NCBI GenBank assembly: GCA_963806685.1
Contig: CAWDZB010000017.1
Location: forward strand, 186,001 to 250,000
DNA length: 64,000 bases
Reading direction: 5' to 3'
Source of the DNA: DDH964 sp963806685
Lineage (GTDB): Bacteria > Desulfobacterota > Desulfuromonadia > Desulfuromonadales > DDH964
In this document: positions 17,418 to 27,215 of the stretch, in pieces
Layout: each line of letters begins with the position of its first letter
How positions within the stretch are numbered: position 1 is the first letter of the stretch
Notes under the pieces: model-generated
The model's input: the letters and a program-made list of their open reading frames with translations, nothing else
Database searches by the model: none
Told to the model about the DNA's origin: nothing
Position numbers and translations under genes: made by a program

Positions 17418-17960
17418 GCCCATATGAATGTATTTGCACGGGTTTTTCTCATAATTGTCTACAATTGTAAGACCACATTCGTAAACGACACATTCATGAT
17501 CTACGTCGATCTCTCTACCATCGTGCTCAACCAACTCTGAATGGTAAGCACGCTCCACCATGGGAGACTCACAATAGGGACAAGTGAAATTTTCAAGAAG
17601 TTTTTTTGCCTGATCAATCTGTTCCTTCAATTTATTTCTTTCGTCTTCATACTCCTTAATTTCATTTTCTTTATGATTGATAATATCTTTACGGATATCG
17701 TGGTCGCTTGAAATAGATTCAAGCTCTGATTTCAAAATATCGATTCTCTTGGACAGTCTCTCAGTGAGTATGTCTGGTGATGATGATTTGGCTGTATCCA
17801 ATTGCAGTTTCAAAAAATCAACTTTTTCTCTCAATAGATCAATGGCTGCATCCTTTTGCTTTACAAGCAAGCGGTACAGGCCAAAAACTGTAAATACAAA
17901 AACAACAATTGACACCAATTGGGTGGCAAAGATTGCATTATTTGTCATATTGGTTTCCAT
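17412..17960 (-). CDS. AT-rich membrane-anchored coiled-coil protein with CxxC motif
   Basis: A 182-residue hypothetical protein: an N-terminal membrane helix (about 8-28, IFATQLVSIVVFVFTVFGLY), a long charged coiled coil (about 30-130) and a C-terminal segment with CPYC and further Cys residues that may bind zinc. Base composition is clearly lower in GC than its neighbours, indicating transfer. The start is uncertain: ATG 17960 has no SD, while ATG 17948 has GGAAACC upstream. No family recognised; phage- or cassette-borne proteins often look like this. Confidence 0.6.
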   Translation of the reverse strand: METNMTNNAIFATQLVSIVVFVFTVFGLYRLLVKQKDAAIDLLREKVDFLKLQLDTAKSSSPDILTERLSKRIDILKSELESISSDHDIRKDIINHKENEIKEYEDERNKLKEQIDQAKKLLENFTCPYCESPMVERAYHSELVEHDGREIDVDHECVVYECGLTIVDNYEKNPCKYIHMGV

Positions 17961-18482
17961 TCTGATTTTGTGTCTAATCAACTGATTATACGACTTGCGT
18001 CGTCTGTCAGTTATTCCGCTGTCCTCCGCAGGAATCCGGGGGAATTTTGCCCACCGATTGGGCAAATGGACCTCTCGCGGGGCTGGTTTTGCAACTATAA
18101 TCCGTGTACGGTAGTGTTATACAACATGTCAACATAAGAACGGGGGGCGATATGTTGAACAATTTTCAGGCCGCCCTTTCCGCCGATTAGTTTTTGAACC
18201 TTAAGCCTGTTCTGCATTGATTCCGCAGGGAATTCCGCCCCTCCCCAATTCTTCCTCCCATTTCGCATAAGCAAAAAGCCGCCCGCCGGATTCTGATCCG
18301 GTCGGGCGGCTTTGAATTATCTCCCCAGGCTTGTTCCTTCTCCCCGCATGGCCCCTCCTCCAGCGCCAAAGAAAAATGACGTCCAATAAATACCGGCAAG
18401 GCGCCGGGTCTGTCAATCATTTTGCCGGCTTGTCACGCACCTTCGGGCAGAAACACCATTCGGCGCGCAGGCACGCAACGCC
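17961..18482. other. Intergenic region between the AT-rich gene and mgtE
   Basis: No gene is supported. A short palindrome (TAATCA-AC-TGATTA, about 17974-17987) lies just upstream of the AT-rich gene and could be an operator. A TATAAT on the plus strand near 18099 lacks a good -35. The mgtE terminator occupies 18272-18313. Confidence 0.5.
18272..18313 (-). terminator. Intrinsic terminator, probably of mgtE
   Basis: A GC-rich stem (AAAGCCGCCCG plus CCGGA against TCCGG plus CGGGCGGCTTT, 18275-18290 / 18297-18313) is followed on the minus strand by TTTTTGC. Orientation and position fit the end of the mgtE transcript. Confidence 0.8.
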
Positions 18483-19838
18483 TCAATGCAGATGCTTCAA
18501 AAACATCGTCGCGGTGCCGAAGTAGATGAGGATGCCGGTGATGTCGTTGGCGGTCTGCACGAAGGGGCTGGAAGCGATGGCCGGGTCGATGCCGATCTTC
18601 TTGAAAAAGGTGGGAGCGAGCACGCCCATGCAGGCGGCCACGGTCATCGCCGCGACCATGGCCAGCGCCACCACCAGGCCGAGGAAGGCGTTGTGGTGCC
18701 AGACCAGGGCGATCAGACCGACGGTAACCCCGCAGACCGAGCCCATTATCAGGCCAACTCGCAGCTCCTTGAAGAAGACCTGCCTGAGGGTCGAGAATTC
18801 GATGCGGCCGGTGGCGAAACCGCGCACGACGATGGTCGAGGACTGGCCGCCGACGTTGCCACCCATGCCGGTGATGACCGGGATGAAGGTAATCAGGGCG
18901 ATGACCTCGGCGAGGGTGGCCTTGAACAGCCACATCAGGTAGCCGGTGATGATGCCGCCGAAGAGGTTGGTGATCAGCCACGGCAGGCGCAGCTTGGCGA
19001 CCTTGAAGGAGCGGTTGCCGAACAGCAGCTCCTCCTGGCTGGCGCCGGCCATCTTGTAGATGTCCTCGGTCGCCTCCTGGCGCATGACGTCGATGACGTC
19101 GTCGACGGTGACCAGACCCATCAGCTTGTTGGCATCGTCGACGACCGGGACGGCGAGGATGTTGTACTTGGCGACCAGGTGCGCCACCTCCTCCTGATCG
19201 GTGTCGGTGCGGACGCTGATCACCTCGCGGGTCATGATGTCCTTGAGGCGCTTGCTCGGCGAGACGGTCAGCAGCTGGCGCAGCGAAAGGACCCCGACCA
19301 GGTGATTGTGCTCGTCGGTGACGTAGAGGTAGAAGACCATCTCCACGTCCTCGGCTTGCTGCACCGCCTCGATTGCCTCGCGGACGGAGAGGTCCTGGTT
19401 GAGGGAGAAGACCTCCGGCGACATGATGCCGCCGGCGGTGTCCTCTTCGTAGAGGAGCAACTGCTCGATCTCTTCTGAGTTCTCGTCCTGCATGCTGGTG
19501 AGGATCTCTTCGGCGAGTTCCTCGGGCATGTTGCGGATGATGTCGACGGCGTCGTCGTAGGGCATCTCCTGCAGGACTTCGGTGATCGTCTCCTTGTCGA
19601 TCTGCTCCAGCAGCTGGGCGCCGGCCGCGTGGTCGAGTTCGGAGAGGACGTAGGCCGCCGTCTCCGGATCCTCGATCAGGTTGAAGAGGATCTTCTGTTC
19701 CTTGAGGTCGAGGTAGCGGAAGAGATGGGCGATGTCGGCGGGATGGGACTTGCCGATCACCTTGGTGATATTGGGGCTCGCCCCCCGGCGAATGAGCTTG
19801 CGTACGGTGTCGAGAAGGATCTGGAGTTTTTGTTCCAT
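18483..19838 (-). CDS. mgtE: Magnesium transporter MgtE
   Basis: A 451-residue MgtE with the standard order: superhelical N domain (about 1-130), a CBS pair (about 135-255) that senses cytosolic Mg2+, a plug helix, and five membrane helices (about 285-445) forming the channel. The pore segment ITGMGGNVGGQSSTIVVRG is the family's ion-selectivity signature. The length matches the family. It is an inner-membrane Mg2+ channel gated shut by bound Mg2+. It is monocistronic: its own promoter upstream (19885-19913) and terminator downstream. Confidence 0.95.
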   Translation of the reverse strand: MEQKLQILLDTVRKLIRRGASPNITKVIGKSHPADIAHLFRYLDLKEQKILFNLIEDPETAAYVLSELDHAAGAQLLEQIDKETITEVLQEMPYDDAVDIIRNMPEELAEEILTSMQDENSEEIEQLLLYEEDTAGGIMSPEVFSLNQDLSVREAIEAVQQAEDVEMVFYLYVTDEHNHLVGVLSLRQLLTVSPSKRLKDIMTREVISVRTDTDQEEVAHLVAKYNILAVPVVDDANKLMGLVTVDDVIDVMRQEATEDIYKMAGASQEELLFGNRSFKVAKLRLPWLITNLFGGIITGYLMWLFKATLAEVIALITFIPVITGMGGNVGGQSSTIVVRGFATGRIEFSTLRQVFFKELRVGLIMGSVCGVTVGLIALVWHHNAFLGLVVALAMVAAMTVAACMGVLAPTFFKKIGIDPAIASSPFVQTANDITGILIYFGTATMFLKHLH

Positions 19839-19884
19839 AGCCGGGACCTTTGCACGGTGGGGGGCGGGTCGATTAAACGGGTAA

Positions 19885-19913
19885 CTTTAACACCCGGAAA
19901 AGCAGGGTGTCAA
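19885..19913 (-). promoter_or_regulatory. mgtE promoter overlapped by an inverted repeat
   Basis: On the minus strand TTGACA (19913-19908), a 17-base spacer, then TTAAAG (19890-19885), followed by the ATG about 47 bases on. The inverted repeat ACACCC-N9-GGGTGT (19910-19890) fills the spacer, as an operator would. Confidence 0.55.
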
Positions 19914-19970
19914 TGAAACGGCGGAGGGTGAAAAGGGAAAGACCGGGGGAAAAAGGAGCTGGCCCGCCGC

Positions 19971-20639
19971 TCAGCCTTCGAACTTGTAGCCTACCCCGTA
20001 GACCGAACGGATCAGCTCGTTCTGCGGGTCGACGTCGTCGAGCTTCTTGCGCAGCTTCTTGATGTGGCTGTCGATGGTGCGGTCGCTGACGATGCGCTGG
20101 TCGGCGTAGATGTGGTCCATCAGCTGCTGGCGGGAGAAGATCCGCCCGGGATGGGCGACAAGATACTGCAACAGGTTGAATTCAACCGCGGTGAGGCCGA
20201 GATCCCGGCCGTCGAGGGTGGCCAGGTAGCGGTCGGCATCGAGGGCCAGGCCCGGGGCGGGACGCGGGACACCGCCCTCGGTACGGCGCAGCACCGCCTT
20301 GACCCGGGCCACCACCTCGCGGGGGGAGAAGGGTTTGCAGATGTAGTCGTCGGCCCCCAGCTCGAGGCCGAGTAGGCGGTCGATCTCCTCGATCCGGGCG
20401 GTCACCATGATGATCGGCACGTTGGAAAAGCTGCGGATCTCCTTGCAGATTTCCAGGCCGTCCCGACCGGGAAGCATCAGGTCGAGCAGCACCAGTTCGG
20501 GGCCGAGGCGGCGCACGGCGGGGACGGCCTGCAGGCCGTCGGCCACGGTCTCGGCTGCGAACCCGGCCTGGTGCAGGTAATCGCGGAGCAGCGCCGCGAG
20601 TTTCGGTTCGTCCTCGACTATCAGGATGGTGCCGGTCAT
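19971..20639 (-). CDS. OmpR/PhoB-family response regulator (BaeR/CpxR-like)
   Basis: A 222-residue DNA-binding response regulator. The receiver (1-115) begins MTGTILIVEDEPK, with the acidic pair, the phosphoacceptor Asp in LVLLDLMLPG and the KPF switch Lys near 103. The winged-helix output domain (about 128-222) has the usual RTIDSHIKKLRKKL recognition helix and the C-terminal YGVGYKFEG. The ATG at 20639 overlaps the stop of the sensor kinase (ATGA), so both are translationally coupled. The nearby divergent Spy-like and efflux genes suggest they are its targets; this is inferred from context. Confidence 0.9.
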   Translation of the reverse strand: MTGTILIVEDEPKLAALLRDYLHQAGFAAETVADGLQAVPAVRRLGPELVLLDLMLPGRDGLEICKEIRSFSNVPIIMVTARIEEIDRLLGLELGADDYICKPFSPREVVARVKAVLRRTEGGVPRPAPGLALDADRYLATLDGRDLGLTAVEFNLLQYLVAHPGRIFSRQQLMDHIYADQRIVSDRTIDSHIKKLRKKLDDVDPQNELIRSVYGVGYKFEG

Positions 20640-22090
20640 GACATCCCTCCGGAGAGTGACAGCTCGACACGGATCCACACCCCGCCCAGCGGCGAGGGGC
20701 GGGCGCCGATGGTGCCGCCGTGGGCTTCGACGATGTTGCGGCAGATCGCCAGTCCGAGCCCGGCCCCGCCGGTGGCGCGGCTGCGCGACCCCTCGGCCCG
20801 GTAGAGCCGCTCGAAAAGCTTGTCGAGGTCGGCCTTGGCCACCCCCGGGGCACTGTCGCAAAGGTCGACCGTTACCCCTTGCGGCTGCTCGGCCAGGGTG
20901 ATGGCGAGCCGGCCCCCGGGATCGGTGTAGCGCAGGCTGTTCTCCAGTAGGTTGGCGAACAGCTGGTGCAGCCGCTCGGGATCGGCGAAGACCGGCAGCG
21001 GCTGCTCGGGAGCGTTGACCGCGAGCTCCAGCCGGTGCTGGTCGAAGTTCTCCCGGTAGCCGGCGGCGACTTCTGTCACCAGGGCGCCCAGGTCGAGTTC
21101 CTGCTTGCGGTAATTGAGGGCGCCGAGGTCGGAAAGGGCCAGCTGGTAGAGATCGTCGACCAGCCGCCCGAGGTGAAGAATCTCACCGTGCAGCGAAGCG
21201 ATGGATTCCGGGGTCGGCTGCCGGACCCCGTCCTGCAGCGCCTCGACCTCGCCGCGCAGGACAGCAAGGGGCGTGCGCAGCTCGTGGGAGATGTCGGCCA
21301 CCCACTGCCGGCGCGACACCTCGTTCTTTTCCAGGGTCAGGGCCAGGGCATTGAAGTCTCTGGCCAGCCGTCCCAGCTCGTCGCGCGAGGCGACCTCCAC
21401 CCGGGTGGCATATTCACCGGCGGCCAGGCGGTGGGTGGCCTCGGCCAGCGCCCGCAGCGGCCGCACCAGGCGCTTGGCCAGCGGCAGGGCGATCAGTGCC
21501 GAAACCAGCAGCATGACCACTGCGACCAGTACCAGCGCCAGCTTCTGCTGGCGCACGAAGCGCAGCTGGTGGGCATCGCCCAGGCCATGGCGGGGGACCA
21601 GGCCGAGATAGCCGATGATCTTCCCCTCCTCCTGCAAAGGACGCAGGGCGATTCCCGGCGGTGCGGGCGGGCCGAAGACCGGCTGCCGGTCGGCATCGAG
21701 CAGCAACACCCGCATTTCGAACTTCTGGGCCAGGTCGGGCGGCGGTTCCCGCGACGGCACCGACTCGCCCCGTTCCGCGCGGCGCTCCAGGCGCCGTTCC
21801 AAACGGCCCAGGCGCCGGGCGTCGACCAGCCCCGGTGGCAGAGTGCGAACCATCAGCCGCAACCAGGCGACCGGGTCGTGGCGCAGAAATTCCCAGCTCC
21901 CGCTCTCGGCGTAGGCCTGCTGCAGCTCCCCGGCCAGGTTCTCCAGCCGCTCCTGTTCGAGGGTATTGACGTACTGCACAAATCCGCGGTTGAAGCTCCA
22001 CTGCACGATCAGGTACATGCAGCCGACCACCACCGCAGTAGCGGCGAGCATGGCCAGAAACAGGCGGTATTTGATGCTGATGCGCAGCAT
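20636..22090 (-). CDS. Sensor histidine kinase (BaeS/CpxA-like)
   Basis: A 484-residue membrane kinase: helix 1 (about 9-30), a periplasmic domain of about 130 residues rich in Arg, helix 2 (about 165-187), HAMP (about 188-240), HisKA with phosphorylated His in DISHELRTPLAVL, and HATPase with NLLENSLRYTDPGG (N box) and GGAGLGLAICRNI (G2 box). ATG 22090 has CGGAG five bases upstream. It is the partner of the regulator encoded directly downstream. The periplasmic position and neighbours suggest it senses envelope stress or toxic compounds. Confidence 0.9.
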   Translation of the reverse strand: MLRISIKYRLFLAMLAATAVVVGCMYLIVQWSFNRGFVQYVNTLEQERLENLAGELQQAYAESGSWEFLRHDPVAWLRLMVRTLPPGLVDARRLGRLERRLERRAERGESVPSREPPPDLAQKFEMRVLLLDADRQPVFGPPAPPGIALRPLQEEGKIIGYLGLVPRHGLGDAHQLRFVRQQKLALVLVAVVMLLVSALIALPLAKRLVRPLRALAEATHRLAAGEYATRVEVASRDELGRLARDFNALALTLEKNEVSRRQWVADISHELRTPLAVLRGEVEALQDGVRQPTPESIASLHGEILHLGRLVDDLYQLALSDLGALNYRKQELDLGALVTEVAAGYRENFDQHRLELAVNAPEQPLPVFADPERLHQLFANLLENSLRYTDPGGRLAITLAEQPQGVTVDLCDSAPGVAKADLDKLFERLYRAEGSRSRATGGAGLGLAICRNIVEAHGGTIGARPSPLGGVWIRVELSLSGGMS

Positions 22091-22283
22091 GGCGACTCCG
22101 TTTTGCAACCGGTTCCCCTTTCTCCTACCACAACTCGCCGCGAAAAAATATGGCGATCTCCGGAAGCAGATGCAGTTTTCACAATTCTTCCTCATTTCCT
22201 GCGCAATCGGGGGTTAAGGTTGACCCAAATCGAGGCGAGAGCGGGCTTCCCGCCGTCTCCCCAGCGCAGAAAAGGAGGTCGTC

Positions 22284-22844
22284 ATGAAAGGAATGCTTCG
22301 CTTTTTGACCCGCAGCGCCCTGGCGCTGCTGCTCGGATCCGGCCTGGCCCTGGCCGGCGTCGCCCCCGCTTCGGCCGCCCGGGTTGAATCCCGTCACCAG
22401 CTGACGGTGGTCAAGACCCTTCCTCGCGGCTACCGCACCGTCCATTTCGGCGGGACTCCCTACTACGTTCACGAGGGGCGCTACTACCGGCAGCAAGCCC
22501 ATGGCTATGCCCTGGTCCGGCCGCCCGTCGGGGCGCTGGTGGTCAGCCTGCCGCTGGGGAACGCCCGGGTCACCATCGGCAGCCAGTTCTTCTACCGCTT
22601 CGACGACGTCTACTACCGGCAGGTCCGCGGCGGCTACCGGGTGGTGGCTCCGCCGGCGTTTCCCGCCCGCCCGACGCACATCGTGGTCCGGCCCCGGCAG
22701 TTGACCGTCCACACCGGGCCCGGAGGCCGCTATCCGGCCATGACCAGGCTCCACCGCGGTACCGAATTGATCGTCACCGCTCGCAGCGCGGGCTGGTGCC
22801 GAGTGGACCTGGGTCACGGCCGCCAAGGCTGGATCCATGAGTAA
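22284..22844 (+). CDS. DUF6515 + SH3-type secreted protein
   Basis: A 186-residue exported protein: signal peptide (about 1-31, ending ASAA), a DUF6515-like middle with paired YYVHEGRYYRQ and FFYRFDDVYYRQV segments (about 55-125), and a C-terminal bacterial SH3 domain (about 132-186) with LTVHTGPGGRYPAM and GWIHE. Bacterial SH3 domains usually bind cell-wall material. AAAGGAGG precedes the ATG. It heads the divergent operon opposite the two-component system and is probably periplasmic. Confidence 0.75.
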   Translation: MKGMLRFLTRSALALLLGSGLALAGVAPASAARVESRHQLTVVKTLPRGYRTVHFGGTPYYVHEGRYYRQQAHGYALVRPPVGALVVSLPLGNARVTIGSQFFYRFDDVYYRQVRGGYRVVAPPAFPARPTHIVVRPRQLTVHTGPGGRYPAMTRLHRGTELIVTARSAGWCRVDLGHGRQGWIHE

Positions 22845-22946
22845 GCTCGTCGTGCCGGCCGAGGAACGGTGAACTCGGCCGGGTGCCGACGACGGTACCC
22901 GGCTCAACCCCGGGGCCAAGCGCCCCGCAACCAAGGAGAACCCGTC

Positions 22947-23444
22947 ATGAAAAAATCATCTCTGTTGATCGCCCTGATGCTGGCCACCCTCGCCGGCGGC
23001 TGGACCCTGGCACCGGTCACGGCAAGCGCCGATCCCGGTTGGGCCGGCCACGACCGCGGCCCGCGATGCGACCACCGCATGCAGCGAATGGCCGAAGTCC
23101 TCGGCCTGAGCGCCGAACAGCAGACCCAAATCCAGAAGATCACCAAGAGCGAGCGGGAAACCGTTGCTCCCCTGCTGGAGAAACTGCGGGCCAGCCGCGA
23201 GGAACTTCGCAATGCCGCCCAGGCCGAGAAATTCGACGAGACGGCGGTGCGCAGCATTGCCGCCGGCCAGGCCGCAACCCGCACTGAGTTGATTGTCGCC
23301 CGGGCGCGGACTAAAGCCCAAATCCAGGCCGTTCTCACCTCCGATCAACGGGCCTTGGCGGAGAAACTTCGCCCGCTACTCCACGAACGGCGCGGCCACC
23401 GCGACCGCGGCCGCGGCTTCGGCCCGGACGGCCCGGAACTTTGA
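22947..23444 (+). CDS. Spy/CpxP-family periplasmic chaperone
   Basis: A 165-residue protein with a signal peptide (1-27, TASADP) and the Spy/CpxP LTxxQ signature twice: LSAEQQTQIQKI near 55 and LTSDQRALAEKL near 135. The body is amphipathic helices and the C terminus is a His/Arg/Gly-rich tail that may bind metal. Spy-like proteins bind unfolded periplasmic proteins or dampen the Cpx sensor and are classic targets of BaeR/CpxR. AAGGAG precedes ATG 22947. Its place between the SH3 protein and an efflux system supports a stress-response module. Confidence 0.8.
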   Translation: MKKSSLLIALMLATLAGGWTLAPVTASADPGWAGHDRGPRCDHRMQRMAEVLGLSAEQQTQIQKITKSERETVAPLLEKLRASREELRNAAQAEKFDETAVRSIAAGQAATRTELIVARARTKAQIQAVLTSDQRALAEKLRPLLHERRGHRDRGRGFGPDGPEL

Positions 23445-23510
23445 CGATTCTCCCCGGCTCGCCCCCTTGGCGGGCCGGGGCTTCCCTTCAATCCTCGGGA
23501 GCCGACGACC

Positions 23511-23903
23511 ATGGTGCAACCCACCCTATCCATCCTGCTGATCGATGACCACCCGGCAAGCCGCAGCTTTCTCGGCGGCCGGCTCACCGCTTTCGGAGCC
23601 GCGGTCCATTTGGCGGGCAGCGTCGCCGAGGGGGTCGCGGCCCTGCGGGGCCAGAGTTTCGACCTGGTTCTCAGCAAGCTCTCCAGTCCAGGACAGGGCG
23701 GCATGATGGTCGCGCAATCGACCCGCCGGTCCGCCAGCCGGGCCACCATCGTCGATCTCCAGCCGGAACCGGGTTCGACCGCTCCTTTCGACCTGGCCCT
23801 GGCCGACCCCGGAGAAATCCACTTCTTTTTCACTGCCCTTCGATACCTCGCCGGCCCGTCCCCGGGCGGGGAACCTGACCACCTTGCGGGAGCGCCGTCA
23901 TGA
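23511..23903 (+). CDS. Degenerate receiver-domain protein
   Basis: A 130-residue single-domain protein with a CheY-like start (SILLIDDHPASRSFLGGRL, acidic pair present), but where the phosphoacceptor Asp is expected the sequence reads LVLSKLSSPG. The Asp is replaced by Ser and the switch Lys region is also lost. It should not be phosphorylated and may work by protein binding. The stop overlaps the ATG of the TolC gene (ATGA), coupling their translation. Such an orphan pseudo-receiver in front of an efflux system is unusual. Confidence 0.65.
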   Translation: MVQPTLSILLIDDHPASRSFLGGRLTAFGAAVHLAGSVAEGVAALRGQSFDLVLSKLSSPGQGGMMVAQSTRRSASRATIVDLQPEPGSTAPFDLALADPGEIHFFFTALRYLAGPSPGGEPDHLAGAPS

Positions 23904-25279
23904 CCAACTGCATCCGCCTGCTGCTCGTCGCCATCCTGCTGCTGTCATTCGCCACCTTCGCCCACGCCGCCACCGGCGAAACGCTGCGCCTCACCCTGCC
24001 CCAGGCGGTAGCGCTGGCGGAATCCGACAACCCCGACCTGGCCCTCGCCCGCCACCGTCTGCAGTCGGCAACGGTCGGCGTCGAGGCAGCCCGCGGCCGG
24101 TTCCTCCCCTCCCTGCAGGGAACCGCCGCCGGCAGCGAACAGTTCCTGCACCAGCCCGCAATGGCGGCGGCGGACCAGTACCGGACCGCCAGCCTGCAGC
24201 TGAGCGCAGACCTCAATCTCTTCAACGGCTTTGCCGACCAGGCCGGGCTCGCAAACTCCCGGCAGCAGCTGCAGGCGGCGGACGCCGACTTGCAGCGCCA
24301 GCGGCAGACCGTCGCCTTCACCGCCGCCTCGCGCTTCATCGCGTTGCTGACCGACTGCGAGCTGGTCCAGGTCGCCGAGCAGAACCTCCAGAGCCAGAAG
24401 GACCTGGAGGAGCAGATCGCCGCCTTCTACCGGGCCGGAGTGCGGGCGGTGACCGACCTCTACCAGCAGCAGGCGGCAACCGCCCAGGCCGAATTCACCC
24501 TGCTCGACGCCCGCCGCAACCTGCAGGTCGACCAGCTGCAGCTGCTGCAGGCTCTCGGCCGCACCCCCACCGCCAGCGTCGAGGCCCTGACGCCCGACAC
24601 CCAGGCTCTCAACGGCGCCCTGCAGGACCTTGATCCCGCCCGGGCCTTCGACCAGGCGCTGGCCGCCCGCCCCGACCTGCTCGCCCAGCAGCGACAGATC
24701 GCCGCCGCGAAACAGCAGACCCGGGCGGCCAGGGCAGGCTACCTGCCGAGCCTCGACCTGCAGGCCGGCAGCGGCACCAGCTACGGCAGCGGCACCAGCT
24801 ACGGCAGTGCCAGCGGCGACGGGAGCCTGGGCGAGCAGTTCGACGACAGGCGCGACGCCAGCGTCGGCCTTTCCCTGTCGATCCCGATCTTCGATCGCGA
24901 CCAGACCCGCACCAGCGTCGCCCAGGCCCGCATCGGCGAGGCCGACGCCGCGACCACGCTGCTCAAGCTGCAGCAGCAGGTCGGCCTCGAAATCGGCCAG
25001 GCACTGGCCGACTACCACCGCGCCGGGAAGCAGCTCACCACCGCCGGCCGCCAGCTCGACTACGCCCGCCAGGCGCTGGCAGCCAGCGAGGCCCGCTACA
25101 AGGTCGGCGCGGCGACCTGGGTCGAGCTCTCCACCGCGCGCACCACCTTCGTCCAGGCGCAAGGGGACGAGGTCCGGGCCCGCTACGGCGTGCTGCTGCA
25201 GGGCCTCAACGTCGGTTATGCCCGCGGCGATTTCGACGCGCTGCTGAAACTGCTCACCCCCAGGGAGAACCCGTCATGA
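23900..25279 (+). CDS. TolC-family outer-membrane efflux protein
   Basis: A 459-residue TolC-type protein: signal peptide (1-26, THAHAA), then two OEP repeats (about 45-235 and 245-440) made of long coiled helices with short strands. It would form a trimeric outer-membrane channel and periplasmic tunnel for the adjacent adaptor and ABC pump. A Ser/Gly/Tyr-rich insert around residues 290-310 is encoded by a short tandem repeat (GSGTSY twice). It overlaps its neighbours on both sides by four bases. Substrate unknown. Confidence 0.9.
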   Translation: MTNCIRLLLVAILLLSFATFAHAATGETLRLTLPQAVALAESDNPDLALARHRLQSATVGVEAARGRFLPSLQGTAAGSEQFLHQPAMAAADQYRTASLQLSADLNLFNGFADQAGLANSRQQLQAADADLQRQRQTVAFTAASRFIALLTDCELVQVAEQNLQSQKDLEEQIAAFYRAGVRAVTDLYQQQAATAQAEFTLLDARRNLQVDQLQLLQALGRTPTASVEALTPDTQALNGALQDLDPARAFDQALAARPDLLAQQRQIAAAKQQTRAARAGYLPSLDLQAGSGTSYGSGTSYGSASGDGSLGEQFDDRRDASVGLSLSIPIFDRDQTRTSVAQARIGEADAATTLLKLQQQVGLEIGQALADYHRAGKQLTTAGRQLDYARQALAASEARYKVGAATWVELSTARTTFVQAQGDEVRARYGVLLQGLNVGYARGDFDALLKLLTPRENPS

Positions 25280-26468
25280 AACGTCTCACCCGCATTCTGC
25301 TGGGCAGCAGCGGCGGCCTGTTGCTGTTGGCCGGTGTCCTCGTCGCCCTGGTGCTGTGGCGCAGCACCGGCAAGAGTGCCGCTCCCGGCAGCGCCTTTGC
25401 CACCGCCACCGTCAGCCGCGGTACCCTGCAGCGCACGGTCTCCAGTACCGGCACTCTGGCCGCGGTGGAAACGGTGGACGTCGGCACCGAGGTCTCGGGA
25501 ACGGTGTCCAAGGTCCTGGTCGACTACAACGACCGGGTGGCCAAGGGACAGGTGCTGGCGATCCTCAAGCCGAATCTCCTTGCCGCCGCCGTCGCCGAGG
25601 CCAAAGGCAACGTCGACCAGGCCGCCGCCGGGCTGAAACAAGCGAAGGAGGACCTGGAACGCAACCGGCCGCTGTTCGCAAACGGCTACCTCTCGGCGCA
25701 GGAGTTCCTCCCCTACCAGACCGGCCTCGACAAGGCCACTGCCGCGCTGGCTTCGGCCCGGGCGGGCCTCGAACGGGCGAAGACCAACCTCGCCAACGCC
25801 ACGATCCGTTCCCCCATCGCCGGCACCGTGATCCAGCGCGCCGTCGACGCCGGGCAGACGGTGGCGGCCAGCCTCAACACTCCGACCCTCTTCGTTATCG
25901 CCAAGGACCTGGCCAAAATGCAGATCGAGGCCGCCGTCGACGAGACCGACATCGGCCAGATCCGCCCCGGCCAGCAGGTGCGCTTCTCGGTGCAGAGCTA
26001 TCCTGACAAAAACTTCACCGGCAGCGTCCGCCAGGTACGGCTGCAGCCGACGACGGTGCAGAACGTGGTCACCTACACGGTGATCGTCACCGCCGACAAC
26101 CAGCAGGGACTGCTGCTGCCGGGGATGACCGCCACCGTCGACTTCATCGTCGAAGAGGTGCCGGACGCCCTGCTGGTCCCCACCGCCGCGCTGCGCTTCC
26201 GGCCGTCCACGGCGGACGGGACGACGGTCGCCGTGAAACCCGCCGCCCGGCTCGGAAAAGACGGCAGCCGGGTCTTCATTCTGGGCCCCGACGGCCGCCT
26301 GCAGCGGGTGGCGGTGACGGTCGGCAGCTCCGACGGCAAACAGACGGTGGTCAGCGGCGGCGACCTGCAGGAGGGAACGGTCGTCGTCACCGGCCTCAAG
26401 CCGGGAGTCACCGCCAAGCCCAAGGCCAGCTTCTCCCTGTTCGGGGCCATGCGCGGGAGGTCGCCGCG

Positions 26469-26472
<4 letters not shown>
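25276..26472 (+). CDS. MacA/HlyD-family periplasmic adaptor
   Basis: A 398-residue membrane-fusion protein: N-terminal anchor helix (about 8-30), lipoyl half-motifs (TVDVGTEVSGTVSKV and ATIRSPIAGTVIQRAVDAG) flanking a helical hairpin (about 105-185), a beta-barrel domain and a membrane-proximal domain to about 390. It would link the MacB-like transporter with the TolC channel. ATG overlaps the TolC stop by four bases and its own stop overlaps the ATPase start, so the subunits are made in fixed order. Confidence 0.9.
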
Positions 26473-27211
<739 letters not shown>

Positions 27212-27215
<4 letters not shown>

